Source: Levilactobacillus wangkuiensis
GTDB taxonomy: Bacteria > Bacillota > Bacilli > Lactobacillales > Lactobacillaceae
Direction: 5' to 3'
Length of the DNA: 34,195 bases
NCBI RefSeq assembly: GCF_016861605.1
Contig: NZ_BOLM01000026.1
Span: 1-34,195 of the forward strand
Below, in pieces: positions 16,080 to 24,442 of this stretch. How positions within the stretch are numbered: the first letter of the stretch is position 1; every line of letters begins with the position of its first letter. The position numbers and the translations under genes are program-made. Below the pieces are notes generated by a model. That model was given only the letters and a program-made list of their open reading frames with translations, was not told the origin of the DNA and did no database searches.

Positions 16080-16538
16080 GTGAAAGTTATTTTTGTCAAA
16101 GACGTTCGCGGTAAAGGCAAGCGCGGGGAAATCAAGAATGTTCCCGATGGCTATGCCCAAAACTTCCTGATCAAACGGGGGCTGGCTAAGGAAGCCAACC
16201 AATCCGCCATGAGTCAGTTAAGTGCCGAACGTAAAGCGGAACAACGCCGTGAGGCCGAAGATTTGGCCGAAGCGCGCGACTTGCAAAAGCGGTTAGAGGC
16301 CGACAAGACGGTCGTTGAAATCGTGGCGAAGGCTGGGGAAGACGACCGGTTATTCGGGTCAATTCCTAGCAAGCAAATTGTTCAAGCCTTGCAAAAGCAA
16401 TTTGATTTAAAGATTGATAAGCGTAAAGTTGAACTCCCAGAACCGATTCGGACGCTGGGTTTCACCAACGTGCCCGTTAAGCTACACAGTGATGTGACGG
16501 CTAAGATTCGGGTACACGTGGTCGCTAAGCAAAAATAA
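16080..16538 (+). CDS. rplI: 50S ribosomal protein L9
   Basis: L9 (152 aa) is an elongated protein of the large subunit that binds 23S rRNA at the base of the L1 stalk. The N-terminal domain [20 protein letters not shown] (20 residues) is the family signature. The long central helix (about 45-75) is rich in Arg, Glu and Ala, and the C-terminal domain includes GEDDRLFGS. The start is GTG at 16080: GAGGAG lies 8 nt upstream and the product then begins MKVIF as in other L9 proteins. The in-frame GTG at 16071 overlaps the ribosome binding site and is rejected. A terminator follows. Confidence 0.95.
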   Translation: MKVIFVKDVRGKGKRGEIKNVPDGYAQNFLIKRGLAKEANQSAMSQLSAERKAEQRREAEDLAEARDLQKRLEADKTVVEIVAKAGEDDRLFGSIPSKQIVQALQKQFDLKIDKRKVELPEPIRTLGFTNVPVKLHSDVTAKIRVHVVAKQK

Positions 16539-16563
16539 GCGATTATTTAATTGAAAGTCGATG

Positions 16564-16593
16564 AAAGGTCACCTGTTTGGGTGGCCTTTTTTT
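16564..16593 (+). terminator. Terminator of gdpP-rplI
   Basis: AAAGGTCACC (16564-16573) pairs with GGTGGCCTTT (16580-16589), followed by a T-run. Confidence 0.9.
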
Positions 16594-16645
16594 CAGGAGT
16601 GGAATCGGTGGATAGCTAGCCGATTCGGAGAAGGAAGTTGTTAGT

Positions 16646-16999
16646 ATGCTCAGAAAAATAGTCACTAGTCTTATTGGTGTTTATGGCATTTTGTTTACGG
16701 CGTATTTGGGTTTTTATTTTGCGTGGAATGCGCAGGCCATTGATTTTCACGATAGCCCCGCCATCAGCAATGTCCCCTTGGGATTTTGGGTGGTCGGCGC
16801 ACTGGTGGTGACCGTTAGCTTGGTGTCCCGCAAGTTGAAAATTTTCGGCCTGGTTGCGGCAATTGTCGGAATCATTGCGATGATGATATTTGACCATTGG
16901 TTCGATGACTTCGGGGTGATTGGCATCAACTACCTAGTTTTGGTGGCGCTGACGGCGGCCGTCACGTGGCTACCGCGCCGCTCGACTACGAAGGGGTGA
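16646..16999 (+). CDS. Small multi-pass membrane protein, function unknown
   Basis: I do not recognise this 117-aa protein. It is strongly hydrophobic, with about four membrane segments near residues 4-28, 46-60, 66-83 and 89-108, ending in the basic tail PRRSTTKG. A GGAAG-like site precedes the ATG. It lies after the rplI terminator and 7 bp before the next gene, so the two form a small operon between rplI and dnaB, where related genomes usually have no extra genes. A pair of small membrane proteins could form one complex; nothing else can be said from sequence. Confidence 0.65.
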   Translation: MLRKIVTSLIGVYGILFTAYLGFYFAWNAQAIDFHDSPAISNVPLGFWVVGALVVTVSLVSRKLKIFGLVAAIVGIIAMMIFDHWFDDFGVIGINYLVLVALTAAVTWLPRRSTTKG

Positions 17000-17006
17000 T
17001 TGCCAG

Positions 17007-17366
17007 ATGCTCACGAAATTAAAAGCGCATTGGCACAAAATTGGACTTGCTCGCAAAATAATCGAGATCGTGGTGGCGGTCATGCTGTTGCTGTCGACCA
17101 GTCCTAGTTTGGCGGTGCGATTTGCCATTTTGACCGACGCTGAGCCAGCCGTGGCGGTGTCTTGCCATCCCAAGTATGATCCGGATAGTGCGACCATTTT
17201 ATCGGGAACGGCTATTGGTAAATGGGCCTTTCCGACCTATACGATTTACCCACAGCGTTACACGGGCTTTTTCCATGAGGACACCGGGACGTCTATCGTG
17301 GATTTTCAAATCTACCGGATTTTAATTTTTAACGTGGCGTTACCGCAGGTGTCTCCGGGTCCGTAG
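17007..17366 (+). CDS. Small membrane-anchored exported protein, function unknown
   Basis: This 119-aa protein has a basic N-terminus (MLTKLKAHWHKIGLARK) and one hydrophobic segment at about 18-40, which could be an uncleaved anchor or a signal peptide. The rest is extracellular in that model and rich in Tyr, Thr and Pro. I know no matching family. AAGGGGTG precedes the ATG. It follows the 16646 gene by 7 bp and is most likely translated from the same mRNA. The dnaB promoter follows its stop codon. Confidence 0.6.
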   Translation: MLTKLKAHWHKIGLARKIIEIVVAVMLLLSTSPSLAVRFAILTDAEPAVAVSCHPKYDPDSATILSGTAIGKWAFPTYTIYPQRYTGFFHEDTGTSIVDFQIYRILIFNVALPQVSPGP

Positions 17367-17473
17367 AATTCGCCGAAAAAAGCCACGCTAAAATCCACCG
17401 ACTTCTCGCATTCCATGGTAAAATGGAACTCTAGTTTATGTCGGGGATTTTCTTAAAGAGGTAAATACTAAGC

Positions 17474-18865
17474 ATGGATAATAACGTTCTAACAGATCAC
17501 ACACCACCACAGAACCTCGAAGCCGAAAAGGCCGTCCTCGGGGCGATTTTTTTGAGTGCCGACGCGTTGGTGGATGCGCTGGAATACCTGGCCCCAGAGG
17601 ACTTTTACCGCCGGGAACACCAGATTATTTTCCAAGCGATGATGGATTTAAACGACCGGGACGAGGCCATTGATGTGGTCACGATTACCGACCGGTTAAC
17701 GTCTAAAAACGAGCTGGATGACGTCGGTGGCGTGACCTACATTGCCGAACTGGCAGGGTCCGTGCCGACCGCAGCCAACGCGACCTACTACGCGAAGATC
17801 GTTCAGGAAAAGGCCATCGTGCGCCGCCTGATTCAAACGGCCACGAACATTGTCACCCAGGGTTACCAGCAGGATGAAGACGTTGCCGACATGTTAGACA
17901 ACGCCGAAAAGGACATCATGAGTGTGGCGGAGACCCGGAATCAAACGGGATTCAAGCCAATTCGTGACGTGCTGAACAGTTCCTTTGAAGAGATTAACAA
18001 ATTGTCCGAGCAGGGGGATGTCATCACGGGGCTCTCGACCGGTTATGCCGAGCTGGACAAGATGACGACCGGTCTGCACGACGATGAATTGATGATTCTA
18101 GCCGCCCGACCAGCCGTCGGGAAGACCGCCTTTGCCCTGAACATTGCGCAAAACGTGGGGACCAAGACCGACAAGACCGTCGCTATTTTCAGTTTGGAAA
18201 TGAGTGCCGAATCGTTGGTCAACCGGATGCTCTGTGCAGAAGGTTCCATCGACGCCAATCATCTGCGGACGGGACAACTGTCCGAGGAAGAATGGCAAAA
18301 CCTCATCGTTGCGATGGGTAGTCTGGCCAAGGCCAGCATTTACATCGACGATACCGCCGGAAACAAGATTACAGAAATTCGGGCCAAGTGTCGGCGGCTG
18401 GCTAAGGAAAAAGGGAATCTGGGCTTGATTGTGATCGATTACCTTCAGCTGATTGAAGGGACCAACCATGAAAGTCGGCAACAAGAAGTTTCCGATATTT
18501 CACGGCAACTGAAAAAATTGGCCAAGGAATTGCACGTGCCCGTCATTGCGTTGTCCCAGCTCTCTCGGGGCGTGGAACAGCGGCAAGACAAGCGGCCCGT
18601 GCTGTCCGATATCCGTGAATCTGGGTCAATCGAACAAGATGCCGATATCGTTTCGTTCCTGTATCGTGATGACTATTATGAGCGGGACGGCGACGAAGAC
18701 GGTGGCGGCAACGACAGTGATCCTCGTGACGAGGGTGACCAAGATGTCGGGGAAGTTGAAGTCATTATTGAAAAGAACCGGTCGGGTCCACGGGGGACCG
18801 TTAAACTGTTATTCGTGAAGTCGTTTAACAAGTTCTCGTCAGTGGCGTACACGCCGGATCAATAG
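17474..18865 (+). CDS. dnaB: Replicative DNA helicase
   Basis: This hexameric helicase (463 aa) unwinds DNA ahead of the replication fork; Bacillus literature calls it DnaC. The N-terminal primase-binding domain covers residues 1-150 (PPQNLEAEKAVLGAIFLS). The RecA-like motor has Walker A at ARPAVGKTA (211-219), Walker B in LIVIDYLQL, and the LSQLSRGVEQR arginine-finger region. An acidic, Gly-rich insertion (DGDEDGGGNDSDPRDEGDQD) lies near the C-terminus, longer than in many homologues. AGAGGT precedes the ATG. An extended -10 (TGG TAAAAT, ending 17424) lies upstream, so it has a promoter separate from rplI. A terminator follows. Confidence 0.96.
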   Translation: MDNNVLTDHTPPQNLEAEKAVLGAIFLSADALVDALEYLAPEDFYRREHQIIFQAMMDLNDRDEAIDVVTITDRLTSKNELDDVGGVTYIAELAGSVPTAANATYYAKIVQEKAIVRRLIQTATNIVTQGYQQDEDVADMLDNAEKDIMSVAETRNQTGFKPIRDVLNSSFEEINKLSEQGDVITGLSTGYAELDKMTTGLHDDELMILAARPAVGKTAFALNIAQNVGTKTDKTVAIFSLEMSAESLVNRMLCAEGSIDANHLRTGQLSEEEWQNLIVAMGSLAKASIYIDDTAGNKITEIRAKCRRLAKEKGNLGLIVIDYLQLIEGTNHESRQQEVSDISRQLKKLAKELHVPVIALSQLSRGVEQRQDKRPVLSDIRESGSIEQDADIVSFLYRDDYYERDGDEDGGGNDSDPRDEGDQDVGEVEVIIEKNRSGPRGTVKLLFVKSFNKFSSVAYTPDQ

Positions 18866-18878
18866 GAATAGTGTTTTG

Positions 18879-18912
18879 AAAGGTTGCGGACAGTCGTGTC
18901 TGTAGCCTTTTT
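18879..18912 (+). terminator. Terminator of dnaB
   Basis: AAAGGTTGCGGACA pairs with TGTCTGTAGCCTTT (three G-T wobbles) around GTCG, followed by T6. Confidence 0.85.
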
Positions 18913-19311
18913 TGCTGCCTTGATGAATAAATGCAAGGATATGTGTATAAACGACAAAATTCGTCCCCCACGGAACGTGGTATTCGTGAAAAACACCAAA
19001 AGTAGTTGACCATCAAATCCCTTGCGCCCCTAAGGATTTACCCAGTAACATCGTCAAGTAGGTTAAAATTCATAAGAGTGTGCCAGAAAGTTCACAGTTT
19101 CATCATATTTTCCCATTAGTATATGAAGCATAGAAGTTAACCAATCGGTTGCTTCTACCAAAGATTAACAATCTTTTTTCATGTACTCCTCCTCCCCTGG
19201 AATAATGAAAAAATAGTTAACGTCATTCTTATAATAGTGACGTTACCCCTACTCCGATGACCATCGCTTTCCCCGAGCGGTGGTTTTTTGTGCTCTGAAT
19301 TTGGGTTCCGC
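18913..19311. other. Intergenic region with three hairpins and no clear gene
   Basis: No supported protein gene. It holds a TAGAAG/CTTCTA stem-loop (19131-19157), a terminator-like AAAGATT/AATCTTT plus T-run (19160-19179), an 8-bp inverted repeat around a TATAAT (19218-19245) and a terminator at 19258-19289. A single DnaA-box-like TGTGTATAA lies at 18942-18950. The pattern suggests one or two short transcripts. Confidence 0.5.
19258..19289 (+). terminator. Terminator of an unassigned short transcript
   Basis: ACCATCGCT pairs with AGCGGTGGT (one T-G wobble) around TTCCCCG, followed by a T-run. The only promoter-like sequence just upstream is the TATAAT at 19230-19235. Confidence 0.7.
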
Positions 19312-19486
19312 GCCTCCGGGCTGGTGAAAATGGGCCGTGACGCTGTGGGCGCGCGTCCGAAGCCTGGGAGGCGGTCTCCGGACTTACTTTGAGCCGAAGT
19401 TCACGTCTCAAAGATAGCAGTTGCCTAAGCGGGAAACCCGCTAAGGCAACTCCCACGGCTTAGCCCATTTTCACCAGCCCTGCGGC
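19312..19486. repeat. 175-bp structured intergenic repeat, copy 1
   Basis: It begins GCCTCCGGGCTGG and ends CCAGCCCTGCGGC. The ends form an inverted repeat with an 18-bp perfect core (19318-19335 with 19463-19480). Inside are at least two hairpins (19355-19383; 19421-19450) and a TTTGAG/CTCAAA pair. Copy 2 of exactly the same length lies at 24443-24617. Apparent reading frames inside both copies are shadows of the repeat. Confidence 0.9.
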
Positions 19487-19618
19487 TGATACTGGTTCGG
19501 GGCAACCACCGCTCGCGAAGTGGACTGGGCGTTATTGATGTTTTGTATTGAAAGGTAATCAGTGGGAACGTTATTCCGGTTTGATTATGGAGGAAGATAC
19601 CATCTAAGCAAAAAAAAC

Positions 19619-19663
19619 AAATCCCGATATACCAACCAGAAATGGCGGTATATCGGGATTTTT
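19619..19663. terminator. Bidirectional terminator beside the oxidoreductase gene
   Basis: AATCCCGATATACC pairs with GGTATATCGGGATT, with an A-run before and a T-run after. It serves the oxidoreductase gene on the minus strand. Confidence 0.9.
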
Positions 19664-19684
19664 GTCGTTAGTTCAGTTTTGGAA

Positions 19685-19700
19685 TGTTTCACATGAAACA
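19685..19700. promoter_or_regulatory. parS: parS-like intergenic site
   Basis: TGTTTCACATGAAACA, the reverse complement of the oppA sites, with one mismatch to the ParB consensus. It lies between the terminator and the oxidoreductase stop codon. Confidence 0.7.
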
Positions 19701-19732
19701 TTATTAAAATTGCGTCGAATCAGAATTAACCG

Positions 19733-20269
19733 TTACGCGTTTTCGTTAGCGCGGAGCCGGCCGCCGAGCTGCCAGAAGCTGCTAGGCATATCGGACATGT
19801 TCCGGACATCGTCGGGCCCATCCGCCGTTACGGTGGCCGTACCTTCGAAACTCATTTTCAACCATTCGCAGGAATGCTGAACGGCCTGGGTGATGCCCAG
19901 TGCCTTGGTTTGTGGCTCGTCGGCGCCCACGACTAGGAGGTAGACGCGCTTGTGACTGAAGTCAAAGTCGTTGGTATAGCTGTCAAACCAGCGATCCATG
20001 AAGACCTTGAGCTGGCCGGTCATGCTGTACCAGTAAACCGGCGTGCCCAAGACAATGTCGTCGGCCTGGGCAAAGGTGGTCATGAGCTGTTCATAATCAT
20101 CGGTCAAATCCTGTTGTGGCTGATCGGTGTCCCGCTGGTCGTGGACAAAGTTCAGTTGATGTTCGGCCAGGTTTATGGTGTCGTGGGGAATATCCTGTAA
20201 AAAGCGTTCGCCTAAGGCCACGGTATTGCCGTGTAGTCGGGGACTCCCATTGATAAATAAAACGGTCAT
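19733..20269 (-). CDS. NADPH-dependent FMN reductase / flavodoxin-fold oxidoreductase
   Basis: This 178-aa flavoprotein of the NADPH-dependent FMN reductase group is cytoplasmic. The phosphate-binding loop of the flavodoxin fold is visible as INGSPRLHGNT near the N-terminus. A second FMN-contacting motif reads GTPVYWYSMTGQLKVFMDRW. Such enzymes reduce quinones, azo or nitro compounds or free flavin; the substrate here cannot be told. AAGGAGTG precedes the ATG. It is a single-gene unit with a terminator at 19619-19663. Confidence 0.88.
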   Translation of the reverse strand: MTVLFINGSPRLHGNTVALGERFLQDIPHDTINLAEHQLNFVHDQRDTDQPQQDLTDDYEQLMTTFAQADDIVLGTPVYWYSMTGQLKVFMDRWFDSYTNDFDFSHKRVYLLVVGADEPQTKALGITQAVQHSCEWLKMSFEGTATVTADGPDDVRNMSDMPSSFWQLGGRLRANENA

Positions 20270-20826
20270 GTCGGATCACTCCTTTGCATTCAGTGTACGA
20301 GAAATATGAAGGAAAAACAATTAATTGGCGAGTGAGTATTGTCCTTGGGACGGCGCTGTTTATGGGGCTAGTAATTACCTGTCGGGAAGAGATAAATGAG
20401 TTAAATACACTGGAAAGGCAGCCTGAAAATGAGGCTGGCGCGTGCGGGCTAAACGCGTGTCAGCCGTAGGGATGGTGAAAATGGGTGGTCAATGTCAGTG
20501 ACCAGAGGTGGGCCAAGATGGCCAGCTGTGTCGGTGGTCTTAACTGAGTGATTTTCTCAGTTTAGAGCACGGGATGACCTTGGAAACTCGCGAACTTCAG
20601 CGAGGTTTCAAGGCAAGGTGGCGGCCGCGGCCCGCTTCTCAGGCCGGAACCGGTCCCCACAGCAGGTCATCTTGAGCCCACCGGCGGGAACGAACGTTGC
20701 CACTCCTGTTTTCACCATCCCGGATACAAGGGTAACAACCAGATTAACCCGTGCCAGCTTCATTTTCTGCAAAGCGTATGCTAGAATTAATCTAATTGAA
20801 TTTTAATCTTTGAAAGAAGGCGGCTT
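20270..20826. other. Intergenic region holding a structured repeat and the MFS promoter
   Basis: No supported gene. A GCCTGAAAATGAGGC hairpin lies near 20421-20435, the larger repeat at 20469-20721, and a promoter with extended -10 TGC TAGAAT at 20779-20787 for the MFS gene. The -35 is poor. Confidence 0.6.
20469..20721 (-). repeat. About 250-bp structured repeat, family 2, copy 1
   Basis: The ends GGGATGGTGAAAA and TTTTCACCATCCC form a perfect 13-bp inverted repeat. Read on the minus strand, its interior aligns with 26405-26636: shared blocks are GGGCTCAA, CCTGCTGTGGGG, TGCTCTAA, CGACACAGC and CCTCTGGTCACTGAC, in the same order. Confidence 0.8.
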
Positions 20827-22002
20827 ATGCGCGAGATTCGCTTGCGGTGGTTACTGCTGGGGGCCTTATTCAGCAGCATCGGTATGAGTTTTATTTGGCC
20901 GTTGACCACGATTTACATGCACAACCGACTGGGGGCATCGTTGACCGAGGTCGGGATTATTTTACTGTTATACTCTTCCGCGAACGTGGTGGGGAGTGTG
21001 ATTGGGGGCCGATTGTTTGACCGGTTGAATCCGTATTACCTCACGCTAGGAGGCATCAGCGTGTCGCTAGTCACCTTGGGAACGCTGATCTTTAGCCATG
21101 GCTGGCCGGCGTTTCCGATTGCGCTGGTCTTCTTGGGATTGGCTTCCGGCTGGACGCTGACGATGGTCAACTCCCTGGGGACCACGATTCACAGTCGCGA
21201 CGGGCGCTACATCTTCAACATGCTCTACTTCGCGCAAAATCTGGGGGTGGTGCTGGGGACGGCGCTGGTCGGCTTTGTCTATAGTACCAGCGTGACGCTC
21301 CTCTTCGTGATTGCGTTTAGCCTGTTCGTCTGCTTCTTCACGGTCGTGCTGACCTGCTACCACGCGCCGGCCGTGATGCAACGGCAGGTAGTGACCAAGC
21401 AGGCCCAGGACGTCACCATTGCCTTGCCCAATCGTCGCATCATGGCGACATTTTTTATCTCCTTGATCATTATCTGGGTGATGTATGAGCAGTGGGTGTC
21501 CAACCTGTCCGTTTACATGACGGGGATGGGCATTCCGATGCGTGAGTACAGCCTGTTGTGGACGATTAACGCCGGCCTGATCGTGGTGTTCCAGGCGCTG
21601 TTAAATTGGCTGGCCAACTTCTTCAGCAATCTGTATCTCCAGGTCTACGCCGGAATTTTCTTCGTGGCGCTGTCGTTTGTCACACTCATCTTTGCCAAGG
21701 ACTACCTGCATTTTGTGATTGCCATGGTCATCCTGACGATGGGTGAGGCCACGGCGTTTCCGGCCATTCCAGCGATTATTAACGGGTTAACGCCCCACGC
21801 GGTCAAGGGAAAATACCAAGGCATGGCCAATGCGTGGGCCAACGTGGGGAAGGCATTTGGCCCACTCTTTGGCGGTCTGGTGATCGACCATGGCTCCTAC
21901 ACGCTGCTATTTATCATTGCGGCGGTCGCCAATCTGTTGATTCTGGGGTTAAATGGGGTCGTGATTCACGCCAACCAACAGAATGTGGAAACTTATAAGT
22001 AA
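20827..22002 (+). CDS. MFS transporter, drug-efflux-like
   Basis: This major facilitator superfamily permease (391 aa) is an inner-membrane protein with about 11 to 12 predicted helices. The family motif after helix 2 is visible as GGRLFDRLNPYYL. A second domain begins after the loop near residues 180-200 (QRQVVTKQAQDVTIALPNRR). The MFS subgroup resembles multidrug exporters of the YttB/MdtG kind, but substrate is not predictable. AAGAAGG precedes the ATG. It is probably a single-gene unit, although no clear terminator separates it from the small gene 73 bp downstream. Confidence 0.9.
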   Translation: MREIRLRWLLLGALFSSIGMSFIWPLTTIYMHNRLGASLTEVGIILLLYSSANVVGSVIGGRLFDRLNPYYLTLGGISVSLVTLGTLIFSHGWPAFPIALVFLGLASGWTLTMVNSLGTTIHSRDGRYIFNMLYFAQNLGVVLGTALVGFVYSTSVTLLFVIAFSLFVCFFTVVLTCYHAPAVMQRQVVTKQAQDVTIALPNRRIMATFFISLIIIWVMYEQWVSNLSVYMTGMGIPMREYSLLWTINAGLIVVFQALLNWLANFFSNLYLQVYAGIFFVALSFVTLIFAKDYLHFVIAMVILTMGEATAFPAIPAIINGLTPHAVKGKYQGMANAWANVGKAFGPLFGGLVIDHGSYTLLFIIAAVANLLILGLNGVVIHANQQNVETYK

Positions 22003-22075
22003 ACTGCTTGACCTTTTGGTGTATAATTAACGCAGAGGAAGTTATCTGTACTAAAGGGAAATCAGGGGAAAGCAC

Positions 22076-22348
22076 ATGACAAAAAAATTCAGGGGAATCA
22101 GCGGCGTTATGCTGGGCCTGGTTGCTGGGGGCTTGCTCTTCAGTCAGGTACCGCAAAACAGCTCAACTGTGACGGATTCGGTCGTTCAACCGACGTCTGG
22201 CCAAACTGCGGTGCAACTCGACACAACGGGTAAGGGGCACGTTGCGGTCAAGACACAGACAACGACTAGTCAAGCGGGGAAGACCGTTAGCCGCCAAACA
22301 ACGACTGTTTCACAACCAGGTCATCGGCAACAAGATATGAATAAATAA
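22076..22348 (+). CDS. Small exported hypothetical protein
   Basis: This 90-aa protein has an N-terminal signal peptide or anchor (MTKKFRGISG, then a hydrophobic core to about residue 24) and a mature part rich in Thr, Gln, Ser and Val without hydrophobic segments. AGGGGAAA precedes the ATG. A TATAAT lies at 22022-22027, giving it its own likely promoter. I do not recognise a family. It is followed by a terminator at 22394-22430. Confidence 0.6.
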   Translation: MTKKFRGISGVMLGLVAGGLLFSQVPQNSSTVTDSVVQPTSGQTAVQLDTTGKGHVAVKTQTTTSQAGKTVSRQTTTVSQPGHRQQDMNK

Positions 22349-22393
22349 AAAGTTTAGTGGTAAAATAACGGTTTCTTAATCAGAATATACAAA

Positions 22394-22430
22394 AGGGCCA
22401 ACCTACGGCGACGCGGGTTTGGTCTTTTTT
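22394..22430 (+). terminator. Terminator of the small exported-protein gene
   Basis: GGCCAACC pairs with GGTTTGGTC around the loop (with wobbles), then a run of eight or more T. Confidence 0.75.
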
Positions 22431-22489
22431 TTGCCAATTATTCAGAAAATATGCAAAGAAATGAATGTTTATAAAAGAATTGACATTTA

Positions 22490-22767
22490 AAATGGATGAT
22501 GATAGATTTAGTATCAATCAAGAAGACGTTGCCCAGAAGAGTAGCCCTTCACCGTTTGTTCAGCGAGTCCGGGTCGATGCAAGCCGGATCAAACGGTCGG
22601 GGTGAAGCGCATCTGGAGGTCGGCGCGGTGAATCAAGTAGCCGGGCCTGGGTCGTGCCCATTACCGCACGGGTGTGAAATGCACTGTGAGAGATAAAACA
22701 AGGTGGTACCGCGAATCGTTCGCCCTTGTTAGCCAGAGGTGGTTAACGAGGACGGGCGATTTTTTTC
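22490..22767 (+). ncRNA. T-box riboswitch upstream of the third oppA (Arg or Ala)
   Basis: The leader has the GAUGAUGAU K-turn strand, AGUA, an AGCGAG distal motif and the canonical T-box AAGGTGGTACCGCG (22700-22713). A terminator follows (TCGCCC 22720-22725 with GGGCGA 22754-22759, then T7). The specifier side reads GAAGCGCAUCUGGAG. Pairing of UCU with AGA gives codon CGC (Arg); pairing of AUCU with AGAU gives GCG (Ala). UGGU demands discriminator A, which does not separate the two. The promoter is unclear: TTGACA (22480-22485)-17-TAGATT would start inside stem I, while a TATAAA at 22470-22475 would start just before it. Confidence 0.92.
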
Positions 22768-22798
22768 GTTCAGACAAACAAAATGAGGGGTCGATTAT

Positions 22799-24418
22799 AT
22801 GAAGAAATTAATGGGATTAGGTTTTGGGTTATTGGCAGTCGCGGCGTTGGCCGGGTGTGGGTCAACTGCAGCACAGACGAGCGCAGACAAAGCAGATAAG
22901 GCGTTGAGCGTTACCATGGTGGGGAATCCCGCCACGGCTGACCCCGCCATTTCGGGTGACAGTAACAGTTCTAGTTTGATTGCCCAGACTGAAGAAGGTC
23001 TGTACACGTTGGATAAAAACGGTAAGGTCATCGCCGGGATTGCTGAAAAAGTGGTTAAGCCCACGAAAAATGGCACCGTTTATACGTTTAAGATCAAAAA
23101 GGCTGCAAAATGGGCGAACGGCGATCCTGTGACGGCACAAGACTTCGTGACCTCCTTTGATTGGCAGGTCAATCCGAAGTCCAAGTCTCAGGTAGCCAAC
23201 AAGCTCAAATACTTAAAGAATTATGATGCCGTTCAGGCTGGGAAGAAAGCCCCATCCGCTTTGGGTGCCAAGGCCTTGGACAAGAGCACGTTACAGTTGA
23301 CGCTGTCCAAGCCACAACCCTGGTTGCCAGATATCTTAGCCACGGCGGCGTATCCAATGAAGACCAGCCTGTTCAATAAATATGGTAGTAAGTACGGGAC
23401 CAGCGCTGAAAAGACGCTCTCCGAAGGGCCTTACAAGCTGGTTGGCTGGAGTGGCGCGGCTGACAGCTGGTCTTACGTTAAGAACCCGCATTATTGGAAT
23501 GCCAAGAACGTGAAGATTTCCAAGGTCAACGTGCAAGTCGTTAAGGATCCGGGCACGTCAGCTAGCCTGTTCAAGTCTGGCAAGGTTCAAGAAACCGTGC
23601 TTTCCGGGCAATACATCAAGCAAAATGCCAACAACCCAGAAATGAACACGACGCTGAACAGTTCGATGCGGTTCCTGGAATTTAACGATAAGAAGACCGT
23701 GACGCACAATACCAAGGTTCGTCAAGCCTTCTCCTACGTGGTCGACCGGAACGCCCTGACCAAGAACGTTCTGCAAGATGGTTCCGCAGCTGCCAAGAGC
23801 CTGATTCCTTCGGGCGATGGGAATGACCCAACCACGGGCAAGGACTTCTCCGAAGATGTGGGTAACCTCTTGAGTTACAACCCGAAGAAGGCCACCGAAT
23901 TGTGGAACCAAGCGAAGAAGGAACTCGGCATCAAGAAGGCCAATTTGGAACTCCTGACCGCCGACACGGATGAACAAAAGCACGTGGCCCAATACCTGCA
24001 ACAACAGGCGCAGAAGTACATGCCAGGTCTGAGCATCACCATCAAGTCAATGCCATTGGCCCAACAGATTGCCAAGGGTGCGGCCGGTAACTTCGATATC
24101 GACCTCGACGGGTGGACCACGGATTGGCGGGACCCAGCCGACTTCTTACAAATGGCTGATGGGACCAGTTCCGTGAACTTTACTAAATGGGATAACACTC
24201 ACTTCACTAATTTAATGAAGCAAGTTGACGATACGGCCAGCCACACTACGCAACAACGGTGGGACCTGTTGAAGCAAGCCGATACCTACGTGACCAAGCA
24301 AGCCGGCTTAGTCCCTCTGTACCAACAAGCCAAGGCGCACCTGGTTTCCAAGTCCGTTGGCGGGTTGAAGTACACCATGATGAGCGACGCGCAATACAAG
24401 TACGCTTACTGGAAATAA
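22799..24418 (+). CDS. oppA: Peptide ABC transporter substrate-binding lipoprotein, third copy
   Basis: This OppA-type lipoprotein (539 aa) has the lipobox LAGC with Cys20. Family segments are SSLIAQTEEGLYTLD, KWANGDPVTAQDFVTSFDW, EGPYKLVGWSG and YVKNPHYWNAKNVKI; the C-terminus ends DAQYKYAYWK like the other two copies. It is more divergent from the 4333 and 7962 copies than they are from each other. GAGGGG lies upstream of the ATG. It is controlled by its own T-box and has no permease or amidohydrolase gene next to it. A 175-bp structured repeat begins 24 bp after the stop codon. Confidence 0.93.
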   Translation: MKKLMGLGFGLLAVAALAGCGSTAAQTSADKADKALSVTMVGNPATADPAISGDSNSSSLIAQTEEGLYTLDKNGKVIAGIAEKVVKPTKNGTVYTFKIKKAAKWANGDPVTAQDFVTSFDWQVNPKSKSQVANKLKYLKNYDAVQAGKKAPSALGAKALDKSTLQLTLSKPQPWLPDILATAAYPMKTSLFNKYGSKYGTSAEKTLSEGPYKLVGWSGAADSWSYVKNPHYWNAKNVKISKVNVQVVKDPGTSASLFKSGKVQETVLSGQYIKQNANNPEMNTTLNSSMRFLEFNDKKTVTHNTKVRQAFSYVVDRNALTKNVLQDGSAAAKSLIPSGDGNDPTTGKDFSEDVGNLLSYNPKKATELWNQAKKELGIKKANLELLTADTDEQKHVAQYLQQQAQKYMPGLSITIKSMPLAQQIAKGAAGNFDIDLDGWTTDWRDPADFLQMADGTSSVNFTKWDNTHFTNLMKQVDDTASHTTQQRWDLLKQADTYVTKQAGLVPLYQQAKAHLVSKSVGGLKYTMMSDAQYKYAYWK

Positions 24419-24442
24419 CGGGTTAAACTAGTCGCTGATGGC

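Noticed and set aside
18942..18950. Single DnaA-box-like TGTGTATAA after dnaB
   Set aside because: One isolated box with no cluster or AT-rich unwinding element; not evidence of an origin here.
20284..20806. Two short frames in the oxidoreductase-MFS gap
   Set aside because: They run through the structured repeat and lack ribosome binding sites.
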